Notes: a model not told the origin generated them from the letters alone. Shown: positions 43,143 to 57,818, numbered from the stretch's first letter. The stretch: DNA of 64,000 bases from Enterobacteriaceae bacterium LSJC7 (GCA_000302695.1 AMFN01000004.1:1-64000); one strand, 5' to 3'. Program-made: numbers and translations.

Positions 43143-44033
43143 CTAACCTTTCACACCGCCTGCTGTCAGGCCGCTCACCAGCCAGCGTTGTGCGAGCAGG
43201 AACACCACGGTAATCGGGATGGCAGACAGCACCGCCGCCGCCGCGAAGTCGCCCCACAGGTAGTTCTGCGGGTTGAGATACTGTTGCATACCTACCGCCA
43301 GCGTATAGCTGTTCACATCACGCAGCAGCAGCGAGGCGACGGGTACTTCGGTAATCGCGGCAATAAACGACAGAATAAACACCACCGCCAGAATCGGTAC
43401 CGACAGCGGCAGCAGCACTAGGCGGAAGGCCTGCCACGGCGTGGCACCGTCCAGCGCGGCGGCTTCTTCCAGCGAGTTGTCGATGGTTTCGAAGTAGCCT
43501 TTAATCGTCCACACGTGCAGCGCAATGCCACCGAGGTAGGCAAAAATCACCCCGCCGTGGGTATTAAGCCCAATAAACGGAATGTACTGGCCGAGGCGGT
43601 CAAACAAGGCATACAGCGCTACCAGCGACAGCACCGCCGGGAACATCTGGAAAATCAGCATCCCTTTGAGCAGTGTGGCTTTGCCCGGAAAACGCATACG
43701 GGCAAAGGCGTAGGCGCAGGTCGTGGAGAGCGTCACAATGCCGAGTGCGGTAATACCCGCCACTTTGATGGAGTTCCACAGCCACAGCAGCACCGGGAAC
43801 GGTGGCGGCGTAATGCGCCCGTCGGCGTGCTCCACGCTAAAGCCCAGTGCCAGCTTCCAGTGCTCCCAGGAAATCTGGTCCGGGATGAGGCTGCCCGTTG
43901 CAAAGTTACCGGGGCGCAGCGAGATGGCAATCACCATCAGCAGCGGGAACATAATGGCCGCAATAAACAGCAGCAGTAGCAGATGAGTTGCGAATAGTCG
44001 CAGCTTTTGAGATTTGGGTTGCACCATAGCCAT
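43143..44033 (-). CDS. malG: Maltose ABC transporter permease MalG
   Basis: MalG is one of the two inner membrane permeases of the maltose/maltodextrin transporter MalEFGK2. Its 296 residues equal the E. coli length and form six membrane segments. The EAA loop that contacts MalK is [15 protein letters not shown], near residue 190. The C-terminal TAGGVKG reaches into MalK or MalE interfaces in the known structure. It lies 14 bp downstream of malF and ends the malEFG operon. Induction by MalT is inferred from sites before malE. Confidence 0.96.
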   Translation of the reverse strand: MAMVQPKSQKLRLFATHLLLLLFIAAIMFPLLMVIAISLRPGNFATGSLIPDQISWEHWKLALGFSVEHADGRITPPPFPVLLWLWNSIKVAGITALGIVTLSTTCAYAFARMRFPGKATLLKGMLIFQMFPAVLSLVALYALFDRLGQYIPFIGLNTHGGVIFAYLGGIALHVWTIKGYFETIDNSLEEAAALDGATPWQAFRLVLLPLSVPILAVVFILSFIAAITEVPVASLLLRDVNSYTLAVGMQQYLNPQNYLWGDFAAAAVLSAIPITVVFLLAQRWLVSGLTAGGVKG

Positions 44034-44047
44034 TGTCGTCGCCCTCC

Positions 44048-45586
44048 TTAGTCAAATTTCATGCGCGTGGCTTTCAGGTTAACGATGGCGAGCGCACCTA
44101 CCAGCAGGAAGATAAGCGTCGCGATAGCGGCCGCAAGGCCAAAGTCCTGGCCACCGCCGCCTTCAAAGGCGATACGGTAGGTATAGCTCACCAGCAGGTC
44201 GGTATAGCCCGCAGGCGTGGTGGTGCCAAGCCTGTCCGGGCCGCCGTTGGTCAGAAGCTGTATCAGCACGAAGTTGTTAAAGTTAAAGGCGAAGCTGGCG
44301 ATCATCAGCGGCGTCAGCGGCTTAATCAGCAGCGGCAGGGTAATGCGAAAGAAGTTCTGGAATGGGCCTGCGCCGTCCATTGCCGAGGCTTCGTACAGAT
44401 CGTCTGGGATCGCTTTTAGCAGCCCCATGCACAGGATCATCATGTACGGGTAGCCAAGCCAGGTGTTGACGATGATTATCATCGAACGCGCGGTGGTCGG
44501 GTCACTAAACCAGGCCGGTTTAATGCCAAACAGCGCGCTCAGCATCATGTTTATCTCCCCGAAGCTCTGGTTGAACAGCCCCTTGAAGATAAGAATGGAG
44601 ATAAACGACGGCACGGCGTAAGGCAGAATCAGCAGCACGCGGTAAATCGCTTTGCCCTTGAGTGACTCCCACTGCACCACGCACGCCAGCACCATGCCGA
44701 CGGCCACGGTCAAAATCACCGTCAGGATAGAGAACACCACGGTCCAGACAAAGATGGCGAAGAACGGCTTCTGGATGCCCTCATCGGTAAACACGCGGGT
44801 GAAGTTGTCCCAGCCGATGGTCACGGTATAGCCGGGGCTGAGTTGCTCACCGGTAAAGGCGTTGTTCGCATCCACCGCTTCGTAAAAGCCAATGGTGTCG
44901 TTCGGGCGATAGCGGTTGCCGTTCTGGTTGTTAGTGAGCAGGCCGTCATCCGCCAGCGTATACAGCGGGCGTGTGCCGGAGAACTGGCGCAGCGAGCTCA
45001 TTATCAGCTTGCTTTCATCAGGCATTACGGCGGTGATATCGCTCAGCGCCTGGCGGTTCTGGGTGATAACGCGCAGTGTGGCGCGCTCGCCCTGCGGCAG
45101 CGCCGGGGCCGCTTTCATTTCCAGCGTTTGTGTACCGCCGAAAGAAAACGGCTCAGAAACATAGTGAGTGTCGCCTTCACTGAGCGCCAGCTGCCATTTA
45201 TCCTCTGCCGGATACAGGCCAAAGTTCAGCGCTTTGCCTGCCTGATACTGGCGGTCCATCAGCACCTGCTGCGCGCGCTCAAAGGTGAGCTGGTTGGTGC
45301 TGCTGTAGTTGGTGAAGGCGATAGCGATGGTGGCGACCAGCGGGAACAGGACAAACAGCCCCATCCCGGCAAGACCCGGATAAACGTAGCGCCAGGCGTA
45401 GGCACGACGGTTAGCAAAAATGTACAGACCAACCGAGCTTAATATCAGCGTCAGGATGGCGAACAGGTACTCCCCCTGGGCGTACATTAAAACGACAAGA
45501 TAACCAACCAGCAGTCCCAGCGCGGCAATGGCTGACCATTTCAGCGCATCACTTTGCCACCAGCGGCTCTTTTTCATTGCATCCAT
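44048..45586 (-). CDS. malF: Maltose ABC transporter permease MalF
   Basis: MalF is the larger permease subunit and lines the maltose-binding site in the membrane. At 512 residues it is two shorter than in E. coli. Eight membrane segments flank a large periplasmic P2 loop (about residues 90-275), which differs most from E. coli. The EAA loop is [15 protein letters not shown], near residue 400. It lies 69 bp after malE, separated by a strong hairpin, and 14 bp before malG. Confidence 0.96.
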   Translation of the reverse strand: MDAMKKSRWWQSDALKWSAIAALGLLVGYLVVLMYAQGEYLFAILTLILSSVGLYIFANRRAYAWRYVYPGLAGMGLFVLFPLVATIAIAFTNYSSTNQLTFERAQQVLMDRQYQAGKALNFGLYPAEDKWQLALSEGDTHYVSEPFSFGGTQTLEMKAAPALPQGERATLRVITQNRQALSDITAVMPDESKLIMSSLRQFSGTRPLYTLADDGLLTNNQNGNRYRPNDTIGFYEAVDANNAFTGEQLSPGYTVTIGWDNFTRVFTDEGIQKPFFAIFVWTVVFSILTVILTVAVGMVLACVVQWESLKGKAIYRVLLILPYAVPSFISILIFKGLFNQSFGEINMMLSALFGIKPAWFSDPTTARSMIIIVNTWLGYPYMMILCMGLLKAIPDDLYEASAMDGAGPFQNFFRITLPLLIKPLTPLMIASFAFNFNNFVLIQLLTNGGPDRLGTTTPAGYTDLLVSYTYRIAFEGGGGQDFGLAAAIATLIFLLVGALAIVNLKATRMKFD

Positions 45587-45618
45587 GGGGTCGTTCCTCT
45601 TACAGCATGGGGCTTAAC

Positions 45619-45645
45619 GCCCCCGCGACCTCACGGCGCGGGGGC
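45619..45645 (-). other. malE-malF intercistronic stem-loop
   Basis: A perfect 9-bp stem GCCCCCGCG/CGCGGGGGC follows malE directly. In E. coli, palindromic REP elements at the same place protect malE mRNA from 3' exonucleases and give MalE its excess over MalF; the same role is inferred here. Confidence 0.65.
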
Positions 45646-45655
45646 GATACTCAGG

Positions 45656-49700
<4,045 letters not shown>

Positions 49701-49715
49701 TACACCAGTAAAAAA

Positions 49716-49735
49716 GGGGGCTTAGCCCCCTTTTT
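49716..49735 (+). terminator. lamB terminator/attenuator
   Basis: GGGGGC/GCCCCC with a TTA loop is flanked by five A and five T. It would end most transcripts after lamB, leaving partial readthrough into malM. Confidence 0.8.
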
Positions 49736-49812
49736 GAATCTGGAGTTTCCCTGCTGGCGTAGAGCGCCTTTGCCTGGCTACCTTTGCGCCGCTCTTCTTT
49801 AAGGTGACAACA

Positions 49813-50772
49813 ATGAAAATGAAAAAAAGTCTCGTTGCCCTGTGCCTGAGCGCAGGCCTGTTCGCCAGTCTGCCCGCGGTAAGCCTGGCAGAGGTTAACG
49901 TTGTACCGCAGAACACCTCCGCAGCGCCGTCCATTCCGGCCGATGCGCTCGCGCGCCTGACCTGGACGCCGGTCGATCAGTCAAAAACCCAGACCACCAC
50001 ACTGGCGAGTGCCGGTCAGACACTGAACGCGGGTGATATTAGCGGGCCAGTTGCGGCCTGGAGCGTGCCTGCCAATATTGGCGAGCTAACCCTTACGCTG
50101 ACCAGCGAAGTGAACAAAATGCAGGTATTTGCGCCGAATGTGCTGATTCTTGACCAGAATATGACACCGGCGGCATTTTTCCCGAGCAGTTACTTTACCT
50201 ACCAGGCGCCAGGCGTGATGTCTGCCGACCGTCTGGAAGGCGTGATGAAGCTGACCCCGGCGCTGGGCCAGCAAAAGATTTATGTGCTGGTGTTCACTAC
50301 CGGCAAAGATTTGCAGCAAACTACCCAGCTTCTTGACCCGGCCAAAGCCTACGCCAAAGGCGTCGGCAACGCCGTGCCGAACATTCCAGACCCGGTGGCC
50401 CGCCACGTGACGGACGGCACCCTGAAGCTCAAAGTGCGCACCAACACCAGCTCCAGCGTGCTGGTCGGCCCTCTGTTTGGCTCATCCGGCCCAGGCCCGG
50501 TCACCGTGGGCAACACCGCTGCCCCGGCGTATAGCGCCCCGGTTGCGAGCAGTGCACCAGCCGCAGCCCCGGCGGCGGTTGCCGCACCTGCTCCGGCGGC
50601 GAAAAGTGAGCCGGTGCTGTCTGATACCGAAAGCTATTTCAACCAGGCCATCAAACAGGCTGTGGCGAAAGGCGATGTTGATAAAGCGCTGAAACTGCTG
50701 GATGAAGCCGAGCGACTGGGATCCACCTCCGCGCGAACCACCTTTATCAGCAGTGTAAAAGGCAAGGGGTAA
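49813..50772 (+). CDS. malM: Maltose operon periplasmic protein MalM
   Basis: MalM is a periplasmic protein of the maltose regulon with no established biochemical function. From the ATG at 49813 (MKMKKSLVAL) it has 319 residues; a GTG at 49804 is in frame but the E. coli start matches 49813. A signal peptide of about 26 residues ends VSLAE. The conserved core (ISGPVAAWSVPANIGELTL; NVLILDQNMTPAAFFPSSYF) is followed by an alanine/proline-rich linker longer than in E. coli (about residues 235-275). The C-terminal helical segment ends SSVKGKG. It is last in malK-lamB-malM. E. coli yjbI, which follows it there, is absent. Confidence 0.94.
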   Translation: MKMKKSLVALCLSAGLFASLPAVSLAEVNVVPQNTSAAPSIPADALARLTWTPVDQSKTQTTTLASAGQTLNAGDISGPVAAWSVPANIGELTLTLTSEVNKMQVFAPNVLILDQNMTPAAFFPSSYFTYQAPGVMSADRLEGVMKLTPALGQQKIYVLVFTTGKDLQQTTQLLDPAKAYAKGVGNAVPNIPDPVARHVTDGTLKLKVRTNTSSSVLVGPLFGSSGPGPVTVGNTAAPAYSAPVASSAPAAAPAAVAAPAPAAKSEPVLSDTESYFNQAIKQAVAKGDVDKALKLLDEAERLGSTSARTTFISSVKGKG

Positions 50773-50805
50773 CGTTTCCCCGCAGTGCTGATGTTTGAAG
50801 TAACT

Positions 50806-50830
50806 GGTGCGCCACGGCGCACCTTTTTTT
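50806..50830 (+). terminator. malM terminator
   Basis: A 7-bp stem GGTGCGC/GCGCACC with a CACG loop is followed by seven T. Confidence 0.88.
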
Positions 50831-50946
50831 CGGGTTATTGGTGTTGCACCATTGTTGCTGTTTTGATCGCCACCAGGCGCTTTCTCGCGCATCCTCCGAC
50901 TGTTCTGCGCTACAATGCCCGCAGATTTTGTTCTGGAGAAGGCCGC

Positions 50947-51459
50947 ATGTCCCATCCCGCGCTCACGCAGCTGCGCGACATTGACTACCACCATGCTCTT
51001 CCTGCAATGAGCCAGACTCTGCGCGAGTGGCTGTTGCTGGAGGACTCAATGACAAAACGTTTTGAAAACCACTGTGAGCACGTAAGCGTAACGCTGCTGT
51101 TCGAAGATTTCGTCACGCCAGGTGCCTTGCTGGCGCAGGAGCGCACGCTACTGCCCGCTGATGAGCGCTACTGGTTACGGGAAATTCTCTTGTGCGGTGA
51201 CGGCGCCCCCTGGCTTGCCGGGCGCACGGTGGTGCCACAATCTACGCTGAACGGCCCGGAACTGGCCTTACAAAAGCTTGGAACAACGCCGCTTGGACGC
51301 TATCTTTTTACATCATCGACCCTGACGCGTGATTTTATTGAAACCGGGCGCAGCGATGCGCTGTGGGGGCGACGTTCGCGCCTGCGGCTTGCTGATAAAC
51401 CGCTGCTGTTGACGGAACTTTTTCTGCCACAATCGCCGCTGTATCAAGAGGAAGAATAA
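50947..51459 (+). CDS. ubiC: Chorismate lyase
   Basis: UbiC removes pyruvate from chorismate to give 4-hydroxybenzoate, the first step of ubiquinone synthesis. From the ATG at 50947 ([10 protein letters not shown], as in E. coli) it has 170 residues; E. coli has 165. The C-terminal half is most conserved: [27 protein letters not shown] and WGRRSRL, the last two holding product-binding residues. The frame is open upstream to 50785, but that part overlaps the malM terminator. A TGGAGAAGG ribosome site precedes the ATG. The stop overlaps the ubiA start by one base (TAATG). Confidence 0.94.
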   Translation: MSHPALTQLRDIDYHHALPAMSQTLREWLLLEDSMTKRFENHCEHVSVTLLFEDFVTPGALLAQERTLLPADERYWLREILLCGDGAPWLAGRTVVPQSTLNGPELALQKLGTTPLGRYLFTSSTLTRDFIETGRSDALWGRRSRLRLADKPLLLTELFLPQSPLYQEEE

Positions 51460-52331
51460 TGGAGTGGAGCCTGAAACAGGATAAGCTGCTCGCCTATCAC
51501 CGCCTGATGCGAACTGATAAGCCTATTGGTGCGCTGTTGCTGCTATGGCCCACGCTGTGGGCGCTGTGGCTGGCAACGCCGGGTGCGCCGCCGTTGACCA
51601 TTCTGATGGTATTTGTGGCGGGCGTCTGGCTGATGCGCGCGGCGGGCTGTGTGATTAACGACTACGCCGACCGCAAGTTTGATGGCCACGTTAAGCGCAC
51701 CGCCAACCGCCCGCTGCCCGGCGGTGCGGTGACCGAGCGAGAGGCGCTCACGCTGTTCGCCCTGCTGGTCGTGACCGCCTTTCTGCTGGTGCTGACGCTT
51801 AACACCATGACCATTGCGCTGTCGGTGGCAGGGCTGGCGCTGGCGTGGGTGTATCCGTTTATGAAGCGCTATACCCACCTGCCGCAGGTGGTGCTGGGCG
51901 CGGCGTTTGGCTGGGCTATCCCAATGGCCTTTGCCGCCGTCAGTGAGTCGCTGCCGCTGTCCTGCTGGCTGATGTTCCTTGCCAATATTCTGTGGGCCGT
52001 GGCGTATGACACCCAGTACGCCATGGTCGACCGGGACGATGATGTAAAGATTGGTGTGAAATCAACGGCGATTTTGTTTGGCCGCTACGACAAGCTGATT
52101 ATCGGCATGTTGCAGGCAGGCGTTGTGGCGCTGATGGTCGCTATTGGTGTGCTCAACAACCTCGGTGGGGCGTGGTACTGGGCGATACTGCTGGCAGCGG
52201 CGCTGTTTGTATTCCAGCAAAAGCTGATTGCCGGGCGTGAGCGCGACGCCTGTTTCCGGGCGTTTATGAACAATAACTACGTTGGGCTGGTGCTGTTTCT
52301 TGGCCTGATGTTAAGTTTGATGCCGCTGTAA
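51459..52331 (+). CDS. ubiA: 4-hydroxybenzoate octaprenyltransferase
   Basis: UbiA attaches the octaprenyl chain to 4-hydroxybenzoate in the inner membrane, the second step of ubiquinone synthesis. Its 290 residues match E. coli. About eight or nine membrane segments are visible. The two aspartate-rich prenyl-diphosphate/Mg motifs are [12 protein letters not shown] (near residue 68) and [12 protein letters not shown] (near residue 190). Its start overlaps the ubiC stop, which gives tight translational coupling. A bidirectional terminator separates it from convergent plsB. Confidence 0.96.
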   Translation: MEWSLKQDKLLAYHRLMRTDKPIGALLLLWPTLWALWLATPGAPPLTILMVFVAGVWLMRAAGCVINDYADRKFDGHVKRTANRPLPGGAVTEREALTLFALLVVTAFLLVLTLNTMTIALSVAGLALAWVYPFMKRYTHLPQVVLGAAFGWAIPMAFAAVSESLPLSCWLMFLANILWAVAYDTQYAMVDRDDDVKIGVKSTAILFGRYDKLIIGMLQAGVVALMVAIGVLNNLGGAWYWAILLAAALFVFQQKLIAGRERDACFRAFMNNNYVGLVLFLGLMLSLMPL

Positions 52332-52351
52332 GCCTCATTGCGGCAAATAAC

Positions 52352-52384
52352 AACGCCCGTCGGTTTCCCGGCGGGCGTTTTTTT
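52352..52384. terminator. Terminator between ubiA and plsB
   Basis: A 12-bp stem (AACGCCCGTCGG with CCGGCGGGCGTT, one wobble) and a TTTC loop are followed by seven T on the plus strand. It ends ubiCA; on the minus strand the tail is poorer, but it may also serve plsB. Confidence 0.85.
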
Positions 52385-52400
52385 ATGGCCTGGTCGCTGC

Positions 52401-54860
52401 TTAGTCGGCGGCGGGAGGTGCTGCGGCTTCTTCTACTGCAACCGGTAACGCACTGGCGCTTTCGATAGTCAGACGCACATCGGAGGTCATCAGTTCAGAC
52501 AACAACTGGTAGATTTCCAGCGTCCGTGAGGCATCGGCATCGCCGCTGTCGCTGATATAGCCTTCCTCACGCAGCGTTTGTACAAGCGTTGCAAACACGG
52601 CTTTATCAAAGAACTCTGGCGCGTTGATGCCGTGCAGCATCGACAGGCGCTGCGCCACGGTGCGGCTTTCTTTTTCAAGCGTACCGCGGTTGATGGCCGG
52701 GTTAGTGCTGAGTAGCCAGAAGGTAATGGCGTAACGCTGGATGGTTTCACGCGCACCGGCTGCCAGCAGCTGAAGCGTGCGTGAATGCGTCGGGTTCACC
52801 TGCGCGGTGTCGCCGTTGATAATCAGCAGCCCCTGACGTTGCATTTCGGCAAGCTGGGCATCCACCTGCTCACTGAGCGCGCTGCTGTCCCAGTGCAGGA
52901 ACAGCTCGGCCTTCAGCATCGGGTACAGCATCGTTACCTGGCTTAACAGCGCCTGGCGCGTGATGTGGCGGCTCTGAGCTATCATCAGCGCCAGCAGCGA
53001 CGGCAGTATCAGCATGTGCATGATGTTATTGCGATAATAGGTCATCAGCACCGCCTGCTCGCGCGGCAGAATGATAATGTCGCCGATGGTATCTTTCTCC
53101 ACCTCGAATTTGTTCATCTGCAATGCGTGGTCAATCAGCGCGCTGGCGCTGGTAGCAGGCGCGGTGGAATACGGCGAGTAAGGCACGTTACGCATCAGTT
53201 CAAGGTAGCACTCAAGCTGCTGCGTGAGCTGCTCGCGGGTGAGCGAGCGCTGGCGCGAGGCAAGCAGGGCGGTGCAGCACAGGTTCATGGCGTTGGCGGC
53301 GCCGGCGTTGTTGATGTGCACCATCAATTTGGCGGCAATCTCGTTAACCGTTGGCGTCAGCCACGCCGGACGTACGGCCTCGATGGGGTCGATATCATCA
53401 CGCCACTGCGGCACATGGTGATTAAGCCAGTTGTTGAGTGGAATTGGCTCACCAAAGTTCACATAGCCCTGGCCCAGATTGCGCAGCTTGCTCAGGCCGC
53501 GCACCATCTGCGGCAGGCTCTCTTTCTCTTTGGTGGCACCGCGTAGTTCTTTGGCGTAAGTGCCCACTTCCATCACGTGCTCATAGCCGATGTAAATCGG
53601 CACCAGCGTGATAGGACGCGTGCCGCCGCGCAGCATCGCCTGTAGCGTCATCGACAGCGTGCCGGTTTTGGGGTCGAGCAGGCGCCCGGTGCGTGAGCGG
53701 CCACCTTCCACGAAGTACTCTACCGAGTAACCGCGGCTGAACAGCTCGCCCAGGTACTCGCGAAATACCGTGGAATACAGCTTGTTGCCACGGAAGGTGC
53801 GGCGAATAAAGAACGCGCCGAGGCGGCGGAAAATCGGGCCAGCGGGCCAGAAGTTCAGGTTAATCCCGGCGGCGATATGCGGCGGCACCAGCCCCTGGTG
53901 GTACAGCACGTAGGAGAGCAGCAGGTAGTCCATGTGGCTGCGGTGGCACGGTACATACACCAGCTCGTGGCCCTCATGAGCCAGCTGGCGCACGCGCTCG
54001 GCGTTGTGGACATTGATGCCCTGATAAAGCCGGTTCCAGGTAAAGCCCAGCACACGGTCGGTAATGCGAATCGCTTCATAAGAGAAGTGGGCCGCAATCT
54101 CCTCCATTAGTGCAATGGCGTTCTGTTGGGCTTTCTCATGAGAGATTTTCTTGGTGCGCGCTTCGTCTTCTACCGCGCGGGCAATGGCTTTAGACGCCAG
54201 TAGCTTGTTGAACAAGTCCTGGCGCGCTGGCAGGCGCGGGCCAACGGCGGCAAGACGCAGGCGTGAGAAGTGCATACGCGCCACGCGCAGTAGCTTCTGG
54301 GCTATGCTCTTGTCGGTGCCGTGCTCGGTCGCCATCCAGCGTAGCGAAACCGGCGGTGAGAAGCGCACAAAGCTGTCGCGCCCCAGCCAGATAACGGCAA
54401 AGAATTTTTGAATGCCGTTGAGCATACGCAGCGGTGGGTTGGCTTCGCCTTTTTCACGACCCGGCGCACGGCCGAACATCACTGACACCGGCACCATTTG
54501 CACATCCAGCTGCGGATTGTTGCGGTGCAGGTCGAGATAATCGTGAAACAGCTTAATCGAGCCTTCTTTGGGCGTGTAATAGGTGAAAACGCGCGGGCCG
54601 CTGTGGGCAAAAACATAGCGCGGGAGCACGGTGCCGTCGATATCGAGCGGCTCCAGCGGGTCTGGCAAATCGTGCGCCAGACAGCGGTTACGCAGCGTCA
54701 GCAAATCTGCCTTCGAATTGTAAGGCAGAACGTACATAATAGGGCGCGAGGTATCCAGACCCAGCTCCGCGCACGGATCGGCCGGAATGGATTTGCTCTT
54801 GACCAGGATGCTTAATGGTAAATTAAGCAGTGTGTATAAAAATCGGGACCAGCCTGACAT
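52401..54860 (-). CDS. plsB: Glycerol-3-phosphate 1-O-acyltransferase
   Basis: PlsB acylates sn-glycerol 3-phosphate at position 1, the first step of phospholipid synthesis at the inner membrane. It has 819 residues (E. coli 807); the extra residues are an alanine/proline-rich tail ([13 protein letters not shown]). The acyltransferase motif I HRSHMD (His306, Asp311) and further blocks [18 protein letters not shown] and [12 protein letters not shown] are present. The ATG is shared in position with E. coli (MSGW). It is divergent from dgkA; a BasR-like box lies inside its first codons. Confidence 0.96.
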   Translation of the reverse strand: MSGWSRFLYTLLNLPLSILVKSKSIPADPCAELGLDTSRPIMYVLPYNSKADLLTLRNRCLAHDLPDPLEPLDIDGTVLPRYVFAHSGPRVFTYYTPKEGSIKLFHDYLDLHRNNPQLDVQMVPVSVMFGRAPGREKGEANPPLRMLNGIQKFFAVIWLGRDSFVRFSPPVSLRWMATEHGTDKSIAQKLLRVARMHFSRLRLAAVGPRLPARQDLFNKLLASKAIARAVEDEARTKKISHEKAQQNAIALMEEIAAHFSYEAIRITDRVLGFTWNRLYQGINVHNAERVRQLAHEGHELVYVPCHRSHMDYLLLSYVLYHQGLVPPHIAAGINLNFWPAGPIFRRLGAFFIRRTFRGNKLYSTVFREYLGELFSRGYSVEYFVEGGRSRTGRLLDPKTGTLSMTLQAMLRGGTRPITLVPIYIGYEHVMEVGTYAKELRGATKEKESLPQMVRGLSKLRNLGQGYVNFGEPIPLNNWLNHHVPQWRDDIDPIEAVRPAWLTPTVNEIAAKLMVHINNAGAANAMNLCCTALLASRQRSLTREQLTQQLECYLELMRNVPYSPYSTAPATSASALIDHALQMNKFEVEKDTIGDIIILPREQAVLMTYYRNNIMHMLILPSLLALMIAQSRHITRQALLSQVTMLYPMLKAELFLHWDSSALSEQVDAQLAEMQRQGLLIINGDTAQVNPTHSRTLQLLAAGARETIQRYAITFWLLSTNPAINRGTLEKESRTVAQRLSMLHGINAPEFFDKAVFATLVQTLREEGYISDSGDADASRTLEIYQLLSELMTSDVRLTIESASALPVAVEEAAAPPAAD
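54810..54828. promoter_or_regulatory. BasR/PmrA-like box at the 5' end of plsB, upstream of dgkA
   Basis: GCTTAATGGTAAATTAAGC is a near-perfect palindrome within plsB codons 11-17. Read either way it fits the PmrA/BasR consensus YTTAAK-N5-YTTAAK at 11 of 12 positions. In E. coli, BasR has been reported to regulate dgkA at the plsB-dgkA region. The site is 166 bp before the dgkA start. Confidence 0.45.
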
Positions 54861-54993
54861 AAATGATGTAAAGCCTCTGGTTAATCATCCAAATGCGCTG
54901 CAAGAATACCAGATGCAACGCGGAATTTCTGTGGTGCCACTATAATCGAAGCGCTCTGGCATTGACGCTTATTTTTTTAAAAGGTTTCCTTTC

Positions 54994-55362
54994 ATGGCCA
55001 ATAATAACACCGGGTTTATCCGAATCATCAAAGCCGCAGGCTACTCCTGGAAGGGGTTTACCGCCGCCTGGCGCAACGAAGCGGCTTTTCGCCAGGAGGG
55101 CGTTGCGGCGGTTGTCGCGATTATTATCGCCTGTTGGCTGGATGTGGATACCGTTACCCGCGTACTGCTCATTGGCTCGGTGGTGCTGGTGATGGTGGTC
55201 GAGATTTTAAACAGCGCCATTGAGGCGGTGGTTGACCGCATCGGCAGCGACTTTCATGAACTTTCCGGGCGCGCCAAGGATATGGGGTCTGCCGCCGTGT
55301 TGCTGTCTATTATGCTGGCCGTGTTCGTCTGGGTGGCGCTGCTCTGGCAGCATATTTTCTAA
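54994..55362 (+). CDS. dgkA: Diacylglycerol kinase
   Basis: DgkA phosphorylates diacylglycerol to phosphatidic acid and recycles the diacylglycerol left by membrane-derived oligosaccharide synthesis. Its 122 residues equal the E. coli length. It has three membrane helices and the catalytic stretch VEILNSAIEAVVDRIGSD (Glu and Asn of the active site near 69-76). An AGGTTTCC ribosome site precedes the ATG. A TATAAT-type -10 (about 54941) suggests a promoter in the plsB-dgkA gap. lexA follows with its own promoter. Confidence 0.96.
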   Translation: MANNNTGFIRIIKAAGYSWKGFTAAWRNEAAFRQEGVAAVVAIIIACWLDVDTVTRVLLIGSVVLVMVVEILNSAIEAVVDRIGSDFHELSGRAKDMGSAAVLLSIMLAVFVWVALLWQHIF

Positions 55363-55381
55363 TTTCTTTCTGATATATCAG

Positions 55382-55405
55382 GCAGGCCTGCACGGCCTGG
55401 CCTGC
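55382..55405 (+). other. Hairpin after dgkA
   Basis: GCAGGCC pairs with GGCCTGC across a 10-nt loop, 19 bp after the dgkA stop. No clear T-run follows, so termination here is uncertain. Confidence 0.35.
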
Positions 55406-55529
55406 TTCACCGTTTGCGATTTGCCTTCCTGTTGCTCTTTTCTTGTTGCTGTTTTAACACCACCTTTTGCGAGCAAGCTCGATAAGCTGCTGGTTTTTTA
55501 TCTTTTTGTGATTCCAAAATCGCCTTATG

Positions 55530-55566
55530 CTGTATATACTCACAGCATGATTGTATATACACCCAG
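55530..55566 (+). promoter_or_regulatory. Two LexA boxes before lexA
   Basis: CTGTATATACTCACAG (55530-55545) is a full SOS box. The second, TTGTATATACACCCAG (55551-55566), starts 21 bp later, the same spacing as in E. coli, but has T in place of the first C of CTG. LexA binding here gives autoregulation of lexA-dinF. Confidence 0.9.
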
Positions 55567-55575
55567 GGGGCGGGA

Positions 55576-56184
55576 ATGAAAGCGTTAACAGCCAGGCAGC
55601 AGGAGGTGTTTGACCTCATCCGGGATCACATCAGCCAGACAGGCATGCCTCCCACGCGTGCAGAAATTGCGCAGCGTCTGGGCTTTCGTTCACCCAACGC
55701 CGCTGAGGAGCACCTGAAGGCGCTGGCGCGCAAAGGGGTGATTGAAATTGTCTCCGGTGCATCACGCGGTATTCGCCTGCTGGTGGAAGAAGAAGAGGGC
55801 TTGCCGCTGGTTGGCCGCGTCGCCGCAGGCGAGCCGCTGCTGGCACAGCAGCATATTGAAGGCCATTACCAGGTTGACCCTTCTCTATTTAAGCCAAATG
55901 CCGATTTTCTGCTGCGCGTCAGCGGCATGTCGATGCGTGATATCGGTATTCTTGATGGCGACCTGCTAGCCGTGCACAAAACCCAGGAAGCACGCAACGG
56001 TCAGGTGATTGTGGCGCGCATTGAAGACGAAGTGACCGTTAAGCGCCTCAAGAAGCAGGGCAACATGGTTTACCTGCTGCCAGAAAACAGCGACTTTGAG
56101 CCTATCGAAGTGGATCTGCGGGATCAAAACTTCTCTATTGAAGGTCTTGCCGTTGGTGTGATCCGCAACGGTGAGTGGCTCTAA
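55576..56184 (+). CDS. lexA: SOS repressor LexA
   Basis: LexA represses the SOS regulon and cleaves itself when stimulated by the RecA filament. Its 202 residues equal the E. coli length. The winged helix-turn-helix occupies residues 1-70 ([22 protein letters not shown] is the recognition region). The cleavage site is Ala84-Gly85 (RVAAGEP), and the catalytic pair is Ser119 (SGMSM) and Lys156. All are kept, so it should be functional. A GGGGGCGGGA leader provides the ribosome site. It is first in lexA-dinF, behind two LexA boxes. Confidence 0.97.
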   Translation: MKALTARQQEVFDLIRDHISQTGMPPTRAEIAQRLGFRSPNAAEEHLKALARKGVIEIVSGASRGIRLLVEEEEGLPLVGRVAAGEPLLAQQHIEGHYQVDPSLFKPNADFLLRVSGMSMRDIGILDGDLLAVHKTQEARNGQVIVARIEDEVTVKRLKKQGNMVYLLPENSDFEPIEVDLRDQNFSIEGLAVGVIRNGEWL

Positions 56185-56208
56185 GCACATTACCGTTTCC
56201 CCTTTTTC

Positions 56209-56237
56209 GTGACGCGCTTCTGCGCGTCACGGCTTTT
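56209..56237 (+). terminator. lexA-dinF intercistronic terminator/attenuator
   Basis: A 9-bp stem GTGACGCGC/GCGCGTCAC with a TTCT loop is followed by GGCTTTTC. It would reduce but not abolish transcription into dinF. Confidence 0.55.
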
Positions 56238-56277
56238 CTGATGTTGTTAACCTTCTCACCCGCTGGCGGATAAGCCA

Positions 56278-57612
56278 ATGCTCATGCTACGCAAAACAGA
56301 CAAAGCGCTCTGGCGGCTGGCGCTGCCGATGATCTTCTCCAACATCACCGTGCCGCTGCTTGGGCTGGTGGATACGGCTGTGATTGGCCATCTGGACTCG
56401 CCTGACTATCTCGGCGGCGTAGCGATAGGTGCCACTGCAACCAGCTTTCTGTTTATGCTGCTACTGTTCTTGCGTATGAGCACCACCGGGTTAACCGCAC
56501 AGGCCTATGGTGCCAAAGACCCGCTGGCGTTGGCTCGCGCACTGGTACAGCCGCTGCTGCTGGCGCTGGGTGCGGGGCTGCTGATTGTCGTGCTGCGCAC
56601 GCCGCTTATTGAGCTGGCGCTGCACGTGGTGGGCGGCAACGAACAGGTGCTGCACCAGGCGCGGCGCTTTCTGGAAATCCGCTGGCTGAGCGCCCCGGCA
56701 TCGCTGGCAAACCTCGTGTTGCTGGGTTGGCTGTTGGGTGTGCAATACGCCAGAGCGCCGGTGATTCTGCTGGTGGTGGGTAACCTGCTCAACATTGTGC
56801 TGGATCTGTGGCTGGTGATGGGCCTGCACATGAACGTGCAGGGCGCGGCGCTGGCGACGGTAGTGGCTGAATACGGCACGCTGTTGATTGGCCTGGTGAT
56901 GGTGCGCAAAGTGCTGCGCCTGCGTGACATTCCTTTCAGCCTGCTCAGGCAGGCGGTGCACGGCAATATTCGCCGCCTGCTGGCGCTTAACCGCGACATC
57001 ATGCTGCGCTCGCTGCTGCTGCAAATCTGCTTTGCTTCCATCACCATTTTTGGCGCACGACTCGGCGGTGAAATCGTGGCGGTAAACGCCGTGCTGATGA
57101 CGCTGCTGACTTTTACCGCCTACGCGCTGGACGGTTTTGCCTATGCGGTAGAAGCGCACTCAGGCCGTGCCTTTGGTGCCCGTAACGGCGGGCAATTGCT
57201 GGAGGTATGGCACGCAGCCTGCCGCCAGGCAGGCATTGTTGCACTGTGTTTTGCCGCCATTTACGCCGTGGCGGGTCAGTATATTGTGGCGTTGCTGACC
57301 TCGCTGCCTGAACTGCGCGCGCTGGCAAGCCACTACCTGCCCTGGCAGGCGGTTCTGCCAGTGGTTGGCGTCTGGTGCTATTTGCTCGATGGCATGTTTA
57401 TTGGCGCCACTCGTGGGGCAGAGATGCGCAACAGCATGGCGGTAGCAGCACTGGGCTTTGGCCTGACGTTGCTCACGCTCCCCTGGCTTGGCAACCACGG
57501 CCTGTGGCTGGCGCTGGCGGTTTTTCTGGCACTGCGCGGGCTGTCGCTTGGTTTTATCTGGCGGCGGCACTGGCGCAACGGCACCTGGTTTAGCGCCAAC
57601 AGCGTGCGCTGA
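56278..57612 (+). CDS. dinF: MATE family efflux protein DinF
   Basis: DinF is a SOS-induced inner membrane transporter of the multidrug and toxin extrusion (MATE) family. In E. coli it protects against oxidative stress and bile salts. The 444-residue protein has twelve predicted membrane segments in two related halves and the family feature GLVDTAVIGHLDSPDYLGGVA (in two parts) near residue 30. The start may be Met1 or Met3. It follows lexA by 93 bp with a hairpin in between, and shares the LexA-controlled promoter. Confidence 0.93.
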   Translation: MLMLRKTDKALWRLALPMIFSNITVPLLGLVDTAVIGHLDSPDYLGGVAIGATATSFLFMLLLFLRMSTTGLTAQAYGAKDPLALARALVQPLLLALGAGLLIVVLRTPLIELALHVVGGNEQVLHQARRFLEIRWLSAPASLANLVLLGWLLGVQYARAPVILLVVGNLLNIVLDLWLVMGLHMNVQGAALATVVAEYGTLLIGLVMVRKVLRLRDIPFSLLRQAVHGNIRRLLALNRDIMLRSLLLQICFASITIFGARLGGEIVAVNAVLMTLLTFTAYALDGFAYAVEAHSGRAFGARNGGQLLEVWHAACRQAGIVALCFAAIYAVAGQYIVALLTSLPELRALASHYLPWQAVLPVVGVWCYLLDGMFIGATRGAEMRNSMAVAALGFGLTLLTLPWLGNHGLWLALAVFLALRGLSLGFIWRRHWRNGTWFSANSVR

Positions 57613-57818
57613 CGCGGCGCAATAGCGGCTTTGCAATCGGCGGTGTTAGGGTTGTTATCTGGTGTAGTGTGTCGGGTTTTACGCCTGGGAATGGTTAAAC
57701 ATTCTTAAAAAAAATCAGAGTACGAAATCCTTGTCTAAAATTTAGTTCAGAAACACACGTTATGAATGCCTGATGACAGGCATCTGCTAGTCACACCACA
57801 CTGACAAGGAGCCTTATG

